DNA of 39,907 bases from an uncultured Variovorax sp. (GTDB lineage: Bacteria > Pseudomonadota > Gammaproteobacteria > Burkholderiales > Burkholderiaceae_C), in NCBI GenBank assembly GCA_913776885.1, contig CAJYQC010000213.1, forward strand, positions 1-39,907, given 5' to 3'. Shown here one piece after another: positions 24,657 to 30,396 of the stretch. A model generated the notes under the pieces. The model worked only from the letters and a program-made list of their open reading frames with translations, was not told the DNA's origin and made no database searches. A program made the position numbers and the translations under genes. Positions within the stretch are counted from its first letter, which is position 1, and each line of letters starts with the position of its first letter.

Positions 24657-26465
24657 TCAGCCGTGCGCCCGTTGTTGCTGCTGTGCGCGCAGCAGCATGC
24701 GCTGCAGCTCCTGCGGTTGCACCGGCTTGCGCAGCGCATGCCAGCCGCGTTCGGCCGCCAGCCGCTGCGTCGCCTCGTTGATGTCGGCCGAGATCAGCGC
24801 GATCGTGAGCGAGGGCTTCTGCCGCTGCAGCCTTTCGGCCAGCGCGATGCCGTCGAGCGTGCCCGGCAGGCGGATGTCGCACAGCGCCGCATCGAGCGCG
24901 TGCAGGTCGGCCAGCGCGAGCGCCTCGGCGGCGCTGGCGTAGACGCGCGGCTCGACCTGCCACTGCCGCAGCAGCGCGGTGAGGCTGTCGGCCACCACGG
25001 CGTTGTCTTCCACCACCAGCACGGCGAGACCGGGGCGAAGCGGGCGAGCCGCATCGCCATCGGCTTTGTCGCCGGCGGCCTTGGGCGGCGGCGGTGCCGC
25101 GACCGCTCCCTCGGGCGCGGCCGGCAGCTCGAAACCGAACACCGAACCGCGTCCCGGCGCCGAGCGCAGCGTCACCTCGATGCCCAGGTGCGCCGCGAGC
25201 CGCCGCACGATCGCCAGCCCCAGGCCGTGGCCGCGCTGCAAGTTGCGTTCGACGTTGCCGATCTGCTCGAAGTCGTCGAACACGCGCTGCTGGGCCTCGG
25301 CCGCGATGCCGATGCCGCTGTCGCGCACTTCCACGCGCCAAGTGCGGCCGGTGTCGCGGCTGCGTTCCCGCACCGCCAGCAGCACGCGTCCGCGCGGCGT
25401 GAACTTGACGGCGTTGTCGACCAGGTTGGCCAGCACGCGGCGCAGCGAGACGGCGTCGCTCCAGGCCAGGGCGTCGGGCGGGCAGTGCACCAGCACCCGG
25501 CCCTCGCCCGCCTGCCGCGCCAGTTCGTGCAGCAGCGGCGCCAGCGCCACGCTGGCAGGGCGCAGCGGATCGACCGCGGCCTCGATGCGGCCGATTTCCA
25601 GCAGCTGGTTGGTCAGCCCCTCCAGCGCCTGCTGGGCGCGCGCCAGCGAACCCACCGTGCGCTGCACCGCCTCCATGCCCGCGCCGTCGTGCAGCTGCTG
25701 GCGCAGCACCTCGGCCTGCAGGCCGATGGCCATCACCGGCTGGCGCAGGTCGTGGTTGGCGGCAGAGAAGAAGCGCAGCCGCTCGGCCTGCGCCTGCTCG
25801 GAGGCGCGCAGGCCGGCCAGGGCCTGTTCGCGCAGGCGGTGTTCGTTGAGCCGCAGGCCGATGTTCTCCTCGAGCTGGCGCGAGCGCTCGGCCACCAGCT
25901 TCCACATCATCGCGGTCAGGCCGATGCCGATGACGGCCACCGCCGCCATCACCGGTGCGCCCAGCCAGAGCCCGACGACGATGATCGGCGCCAGCAGCAG
26001 CGTGATGGCCAGCTGCGTGGCCGGCGTGTAGAACGAAACCGAGAAGGCCGACGACAGCGTCATGCCCATGATGATCAAGCCCAGCAGCAGCTGCAGGTCG
26101 GAGCGGGTGGGGTCGAACAGCAGCACGCCGGCCAGGCCGTGTGCCAGTTCCCAGACGGCGGTGCGCAGCGTGTGCGTGCGCTGGGCCTCGCGCAGGCTGG
26201 CGGGCGTGAAGGGCTCGGGCAGCCGCTGCGGGAAGAAGCCGCGCATCACCGTCACCGCGGTGATCAGCGCGATCCACACCAGCGCGCGCGGCAGCGACAC
26301 CTGCCAGGCGAAGAGCGCCGCCACGCCGCAGTTCAGCAGGTACTGCGCCAGCAGCACCGGGCCGATCGGGCGGATCGACAGCCGCAGCACCTCGCACTGG
26401 ATCGCGAAGCGGTCGCCGCTGCCGGCGGCGGCCGGTGCGGGCGTGGAGGCGGGGGTGGGAGTCAT
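24657..26465 (-). CDS. Hybrid sensor histidine kinase/response regulator
   Basis: This 602-residue protein has about six membrane helices in residues 30-190, then a coiled linker, a HisKA domain with phospho-acceptor H238 (FFSAANHDLRQP), an HATPase domain (N box LANLVDNAVKF, G1 DSGIGI, G2 GHGLGLAI), an Ala/Pro linker, and a C-terminal receiver with phospho-acceptor D530 (ALCDIRLPG). There is no separate sensor domain, so the signal is probably sensed in the membrane. It lacks an output domain and a partner regulator nearby, so its target is unknown. It lies 84 bases upstream of the cytochrome b561 gene on the same strand and may belong to that group. Confidence 0.92.
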   Translation of the reverse strand: MTPTPASTPAPAAAGSGDRFAIQCEVLRLSIRPIGPVLLAQYLLNCGVAALFAWQVSLPRALVWIALITAVTVMRGFFPQRLPEPFTPASLREAQRTHTLRTAVWELAHGLAGVLLFDPTRSDLQLLLGLIIMGMTLSSAFSVSFYTPATQLAITLLLAPIIVVGLWLGAPVMAAVAVIGIGLTAMMWKLVAERSRQLEENIGLRLNEHRLREQALAGLRASEQAQAERLRFFSAANHDLRQPVMAIGLQAEVLRQQLHDGAGMEAVQRTVGSLARAQQALEGLTNQLLEIGRIEAAVDPLRPASVALAPLLHELARQAGEGRVLVHCPPDALAWSDAVSLRRVLANLVDNAVKFTPRGRVLLAVRERSRDTGRTWRVEVRDSGIGIAAEAQQRVFDDFEQIGNVERNLQRGHGLGLAIVRRLAAHLGIEVTLRSAPGRGSVFGFELPAAPEGAVAAPPPPKAAGDKADGDAARPLRPGLAVLVVEDNAVVADSLTALLRQWQVEPRVYASAAEALALADLHALDAALCDIRLPGTLDGIALAERLQRQKPSLTIALISADINEATQRLAAERGWHALRKPVQPQELQRMLLRAQQQQRAHG

Positions 26466-26554
26466 CGGCGAATCGACTATATAGAGAAGGTCCGTGACGC
26501 GGCGACAATGGAGTCCCCTAGTCGGGCTTCGGGCTCCCCGATGGCCAGTTTTCC

Positions 26555-27805
26555 GTGAACGATCTTTCCTTCTTCCTGCCTTGCGCCGCCGGCGTCGAGG
26601 AATTCCTCGCCCAAGAGGTGCACGCCCTGACCGGCCGCGCCGGGCAAGACCTGCTCTCCCTGCGCGGCGGCGTGCGCGTGCGCGCCGGCTGGCGCGACGG
26701 CCTCAAGCTCAACCTGCACAGCCGCCTCGCGCAGCGCGTGCTGGTCGAGCTGGCCCACGGCCCCTACCGCAACGAGAACGACCTCTACGCACTCGCCAGC
26801 GGCGTGGCCTGGGAGATCTGGTTCACGCCGAAGCAGACCTTCAAGATCGAGACCACCGCCCAGCACAGCCCCCTGCAGAGCCTGAACTTCGCCACCCTGC
26901 GCATCAAGGACGCCATCGCCGACCGCTTCCGCGCCAAGGCCAATGGCGTGCGCCCGAGCATCGAGACCCAGTGGCCCGACTGCCGCGTGTTCGCCCACCT
27001 GACCACCGACACCTGCACGCTCTACATCGACACCAGCGGCGAGCCGCTCTTCAAGCGCGGCTGGCGCCAGGACAAGGGCGACGCCCCGCTGAAGGAAACC
27101 CTGGCCGCCGCCATGCTGGCCGCCAGCGGCTGGTGGAACCCCGAGACCGGCGAGGTGTCGGGCCAGCCGCTGTACGACCCCTGCTGCGGCAGCGGCACCA
27201 TCGCCATCGAGGCGGCGCAGATCGCGCACGGCATCGCAGCCGGGTCGCTGCGGCGCTTCGGCTTCGAGAAGCTGCTGCCGTTCCAGGCGCATGTCTGGTC
27301 ATCGATCAGGCAGGAGGCCCAGGACGCCGAGCGGGCCGCGGCCGGCACCGGCACCCCGGTGTTCGGCTCCGACGTGTCGCACCGCATGGTCGACTTCGCG
27401 CAGCGCAATGCCGAGCGCGCCGGCGTGGCGCAGGCCGTCGAGTTCCGCGGCGGCGATGCGCTGCAGCGCATGCCGCCCGTGGAGGGCGGCGGCGTGATCA
27501 TGCTCAATCCGCCGTACGGCGAGCGCATCGCGGTGGGCGGCGTGGCCGGTACCGGGGGCGGAGGCCGCCCTGGCGCGCGCGAGGCAGCGCAGTCCACGGA
27601 GGGCGACGGCGGCGACTTCTTCCCGCAGCTCGCCACCCACTGGAAGAAGAATTACGCCGGCTGGACCGCCTGGGTGCTCACCCCCGACCTGAAGCTGCCC
27701 AAGCAGATGCGCCTGAAGGAATCGCGCCGCGTGCCGATGTGGAACGGCCCCATCGAATGCCGGCTGTTCCGCTTCGACATGGTCGCGGGCTCCGCACGGA
27801 AGTGA
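26555..27805 (+). CDS. THUMP-domain 23S rRNA (guanine-N2) methyltransferase, RlmL-type
   Basis: This 416-residue SAM-dependent RNA methyltransferase matches the N-terminal half of E. coli RlmL, which makes m2G2445 in 23S rRNA. It has a ferredoxin-like/THUMP region (residues about 1-160), SAM-binding LYDPCCGSGTIAIEAA, and catalytic LNPPYGER. A Gly/Ala-rich loop (GVAGTGGGG and on) follows the NPPY motif, and FFPQLATHWKKNYAGWTAW closes the fold. The second (RlmK) half is absent, as usual outside gammaproteobacteria. The start is the GTG at 26555; no strong ribosome site is visible. Confidence 0.9.
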   Translation: MNDLSFFLPCAAGVEEFLAQEVHALTGRAGQDLLSLRGGVRVRAGWRDGLKLNLHSRLAQRVLVELAHGPYRNENDLYALASGVAWEIWFTPKQTFKIETTAQHSPLQSLNFATLRIKDAIADRFRAKANGVRPSIETQWPDCRVFAHLTTDTCTLYIDTSGEPLFKRGWRQDKGDAPLKETLAAAMLAASGWWNPETGEVSGQPLYDPCCGSGTIAIEAAQIAHGIAAGSLRRFGFEKLLPFQAHVWSSIRQEAQDAERAAAGTGTPVFGSDVSHRMVDFAQRNAERAGVAQAVEFRGGDALQRMPPVEGGGVIMLNPPYGERIAVGGVAGTGGGGRPGAREAAQSTEGDGGDFFPQLATHWKKNYAGWTAWVLTPDLKLPKQMRLKESRRVPMWNGPIECRLFRFDMVAGSARK

Positions 27806-27835
27806 TTCGCCCCCGGCGCCCTCGGACCTGGGCGC

Positions 27836-28258
27836 CTACTTCGGCCGCACGGCGCACGCCGCATTGACCGTGCGAGCCGCCAGCTCGGTGGGCGCGCCGG
27901 GCAGCGTCACCGGGCGAACGTCGCCTTCCTCGAAAATCTTCACTTGGACCGGCTCGCCCACGAAATTGGGCAGCGAGAAGTAGCTCGCGCTCACATAGCG
28001 GGCGCTGCGGGCATCGCAATCGACCGTGGCGACGCCCTGGAACGAGCGGTACCTGACACCGTCACGGTTGAGACGGCCTTCGTTCAGGTTCATGCGCAGC
28101 GCCACGGTGCGGCGCGAGCCGTCCACCTCGATGCTGCTCGGATCGACCTGCACGTAGCTGCTGGCGGCGTCCCCGGGCGTGCCCGTGAGGGTCAGCCACT
28201 CGGCCCGGACACCCGCCGAGGCGAGCAGGACAAGGCAGAGCAGCGGTATTCGTTTCAT
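27836..28258 (-). CDS. Small exported protein, surface-adhesin-E-like
   Basis: This 140-residue protein has a signal peptide (MKRIPLLCLVLLASAGVRA, cleaved before EW) and a small beta-rich body: EWLTLTG, YVQVDPSSIEVDG, RYRSFQGVATVDCDARSARY. Two cysteines (in VDCDAR and AACAV) could pair. The layout resembles the surface-adhesin protein E family that is common in Burkholderiales, but the match is from memory and weak. It converges on the methyltransferase gene. Confidence 0.65.
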   Translation of the reverse strand: MKRIPLLCLVLLASAGVRAEWLTLTGTPGDAASSYVQVDPSSIEVDGSRRTVALRMNLNEGRLNRDGVRYRSFQGVATVDCDARSARYVSASYFSLPNFVGEPVQVKIFEEGDVRPVTLPGAPTELAARTVNAACAVRPK

Positions 28259-28374
28259 GAAGGAAGGCGTGGTCGAAGAAGGGTGTGCGCAGGGGTATTT
28301 TCGCGTACCGGTCCGACGTGGACCTGACGCCGACCTCGTATGGTGCAACATCGGCGGCGTTTCCTGAACATTCC

Positions 28375-28803
28375 ATGACGTTGACAGAACCCGGCCCCGT
28401 CGTCATCGACACCAACATCGCGCTCGACCTGCTGGTCTTCGAAGACCCCGCCTGGGCCCCGCTGGCCGCCCGGCTGGCTGCCGGCGAGCTGTGCTGGCTC
28501 GCCACCGCCGCCATGCGCATCGAGCTGGAGCGCGTGCTGGGCTACCCGTTGATCGCCCGGCGCATGGCCCAGCGTGAACTGCAAGTGCCCGCAGTGCTCG
28601 CCGATTTCGACGCACGCGTGCGCATGCTCGAAGGCACACCGCCGCGCGCGCCCTGCGTGTGCAGCGACCCCGATGATCAGGTCTTCATTGACCTCGCCGT
28701 GGCGCACAGGGCGCTGCTGCTGAGCAAGGACAGGGCGGTGCTGTCGATGAAGAAGCGTCTCGCGCTGCGCGGAGTGGTGGTGCAGGCGGCGTACGGCGGT
28801 TAG
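28375..28803 (+). CDS. PIN-domain protein, putative toxin-type nuclease
   Basis: This 142-residue PIN domain, a metal-dependent RNase fold, has acidic active-site residues in VVIDTNIALDLL, near the Glu of RIELERVLG, and in DPDDQVFIDLA; the closing SKDRAVL stretch is also typical. It matches the group annotated as putative toxin component of the PIN_3 type. No antitoxin gene of the usual small DNA-binding kind lies directly before or after. The start at 28375 follows the family's usual N-terminus. It is the last high-GC gene before the low-GC island. Confidence 0.85.
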   Translation: MTLTEPGPVVIDTNIALDLLVFEDPAWAPLAARLAAGELCWLATAAMRIELERVLGYPLIARRMAQRELQVPAVLADFDARVRMLEGTPPRAPCVCSDPDDQVFIDLAVAHRALLLSKDRAVLSMKKRLALRGVVVQAAYGG

Positions 28804-29008
28804 CGGCGTCGTTGGTTCTTGGCGTCAGGAATCAATTGACAACCTTTCCGTCGCCGCGATTTCTGGAAGCGGCTCTACATTTTTCTGAAGGGCGAGGGGT
28901 TGCGGTGATGGCATCGCAGGCTTCTGCTTGCCTCGACCACTGGAACTCATGCAGCCATCCTTCGCGACCCTCTGAGCGAACCATCCGACGATCAAGGGAG
29001 ACGACGCC
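28804..29008. other. Spacer at the left edge of the low-GC island
   Basis: Composition drops here. A TTGACA is present at 28836-28841, but no good -10 box stands 16-18 bases after it. No homology to a Tae4 N-terminus was seen in any plus frame. GGGAG at 28996-29000 is the ribosome site of the next gene. Confidence 0.45.
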
Positions 29009-29431
29009 TTGCTGGACAAGGACGTCTACAAGGATAAATGTGCCATCAACGTGGGCGCGGCGTTCATCCGCTCAAGCCTGAGCCTCGGCAGCTTTCCGGG
29101 CGTCTATTCCTGGCAGAAGGACAGGCCGAAGTATCCGATCAGGGCCCAGGAGCTGGCGAACTGGCTGGACTCGGGCAAGGCCGGCCTGATGTCTCGCACC
29201 GAGAAGTACTCGGGCAAGGATGGGTTCGAGAAAATCGCCGGGCGCACGGGGGTCGTGTTCATCCAGAACTACTGGGGCGAGGGGCGGCAGGGTGACCACA
29301 TCGACCTCTGGAATGGTTCGCGGATGACGAAGCGGTCTTCGTGGTTTCTGATTCAGTGGCACATCTCATGGGAAGGAGTGTTGACCGACACGCGCCAAGC
29401 ACAAGCCATATGGTTCTGGCCGGTCCAATGA
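29009..29431 (+). CDS. Tae4-type peptidoglycan amidase (T6SS effector), N-terminally short
   Basis: This 140-residue protein matches type VI amidase effector 4, which cuts the D-Glu-mDAP bond of peptidoglycan in rival cells. Key parts are KCAINVGAAF with catalytic C11, YPIRAQELANWL, RTGVVFIQNYWG, DHIDLWNG with catalytic H97 and D99, and the terminal AIWFWPVQ. Usual Tae4 proteins are about 160 residues and carry some 30-40 residues before the Cys; here only ten precede it. The frame is open only from 28976. The TTG start has a good GGGAG site eight bases upstream, so this short form may be real. No T6SS structural genes are in the window. The stop overlaps the next start (ATGA). Confidence 0.85.
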   Translation: MLDKDVYKDKCAINVGAAFIRSSLSLGSFPGVYSWQKDRPKYPIRAQELANWLDSGKAGLMSRTEKYSGKDGFEKIAGRTGVVFIQNYWGEGRQGDHIDLWNGSRMTKRSSWFLIQWHISWEGVLTDTRQAQAIWFWPVQ

Positions 29432-29673
29432 AAATATTTGCCCGATTGCTCTGCATCCTGGCCGGCGCTCTGGCGCTCAGCTTCCTTGTCGCGATATGCG
29501 TGCTCATTCCCGTCGGGCAATGGTACGAAGGGAGCCGAGCTCGAAGCTTCGACGATCTGTCCGATGCCTATGCACTCTCTCTTGTGATCCAGGCGATTAC
29601 CGCTGTCATCGGCGGCTGGCTCGGCAATCGACTGTTTCGCAAGTGGCGTCGGAAGCCGTCTGACCGCACATAG
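29428..29673 (+). CDS. Two-helix membrane protein, candidate Tae4 immunity (unit A)
   Basis: This 81-residue protein overlaps the amidase stop by four bases. It has two helices (residues about 5-28 and 48-69) separated by a polar loop QWYEGSRARSFDDLSDA and a basic tail RKWRRK. The charge pattern puts both ends in the cytoplasm and the loop in the periplasm, where the amidase acts. The family is unknown to me. The known Tae4 immunity protein Tai4 is a soluble periplasmic protein, so this would be a different type. Overlap with the effector and duplication of the unit support an immunity role, but that is inference. Confidence 0.7.
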   Translation: MKIFARLLCILAGALALSFLVAICVLIPVGQWYEGSRARSFDDLSDAYALSLVIQAITAVIGGWLGNRLFRKWRRKPSDRT

Positions 29674-29727
29674 AGCCTCCGCCAACTGTCGTCAGCGCAA
29701 CCCATATGGTTCCGGCAGACCCCTTGA
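29674..29727 (+). repeat. Remnant of the amidase 3' end, copy 2
   Basis: In the same frame as unit A, after its TAG, the DNA reads SAQPIWFRQTP-stop, matching QAQAIWFWPVQ-stop at the amidase end. The segment at 29695-29730 aligns without gaps to 29399-29434, with about three-quarters of bases identical, including 13 in a row. Confidence 0.75.
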
Positions 29728-30236
29728 AAATCCTGCTTCGCCTCGTCGGCATCGTGCTGGGAGGGTTGGTGCTCGGCCGTGTTGTGACCACGGTTGTGCT
29801 CGTTCCCGTTGGCCATTGGTATGAGATGAACAAGGCGCAAAGCGAGAGCGACTTGATTCGAGCCTTTGCACTTGCCCTTGCGGTACAGGTTTCCTGCGCC
29901 GTTGTCGGGGGCTGGTTCGGTGACTGGCTGGTACGCAGATGGCTCCGAAAGCGGCTTGCCCGGCCGCTTCCAGAAACTTCTCCCGGTAGCACCATGAGCT
30001 TTGTCGTTCGCGCCTTCCTCGTCATTGCAGGGGCAATCTTGCTTGGCTCTGTCTTCTACAAGCTCATCGGGCCCGTAGGTCACTGGTACGAACTCAACTT
30101 CGCGCAGAACGATCACGATCTGGGGCGGGCTTACATGGTTGCGCTTGCAGTCCAACTTGCCGCGCTGATACTCGGAGGCTGGCTTGGCAATCGGCTGTTT
30201 CGTAGATGGCGCGGGAAGCTATCTGATCGCCCATAG
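29706..30236 (+). CDS. Membrane protein with two fused copies of the immunity-like unit (units B and C)
   Basis: This 176-residue protein is made of two tandem units, each like unit A: hydrophobic helix, VGHWYE plus a polar loop (NKAQSESDL in B, NFAQNDHDL in C), second helix ending GGWxGxxLxRRW, and basic residues. This gives four membrane helices with two periplasmic loops. Unit C ends GGWLGNRLFRRWRGKLSDRP, nearly the same as unit A (GGWLGNRLFRKWRRKPSDRT). The ATG at 29706 lies inside the amidase-tail remnant; a TTG at 29724 aligns with the start codon of unit A and may be the ancestral start. Function unknown; probable second immunity protein with altered loop sequence. Confidence 0.7.
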   Translation: MVPADPLKILLRLVGIVLGGLVLGRVVTTVVLVPVGHWYEMNKAQSESDLIRAFALALAVQVSCAVVGGWFGDWLVRRWLRKRLARPLPETSPGSTMSFVVRAFLVIAGAILLGSVFYKLIGPVGHWYELNFAQNDHDLGRAYMVALAVQLAALILGGWLGNRLFRRWRGKLSDRP

Positions 30237-30280
30237 ACCTTCTGCCGACTGCCGCCAGCGCAAATCACGTGGTTCCGGTT
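30237..30280 (+). repeat. Remnant of the amidase 3' end, copy 3
   Basis: After the stop of unit C the DNA matches the segment after unit A in about four of five positions over some 47 bases, including TGGTTCCGG. One frame reads AQITWFRFLP, a decayed version of AQAIWFWPVQ. Confidence 0.65.
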
Positions 30281-30396
30281 TCTGCCTCGCGCGGTGCGGG
30301 GTTCAAGAAAATAGCCTCGGCGATACGACCGTTGGAGCCATCCCTTTCAATCGCCACATGTATCGAGTCAGGATGCTCGAACTCAAGAAATTTCCC

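Noticed and set aside
28812-29081. An 89-codon frame upstream of and overlapping the amidase start
   Set aside because: It was examined as a possible lost N-terminus or partner of the amidase; it shows no Tae4-like sequence and no ribosome site.
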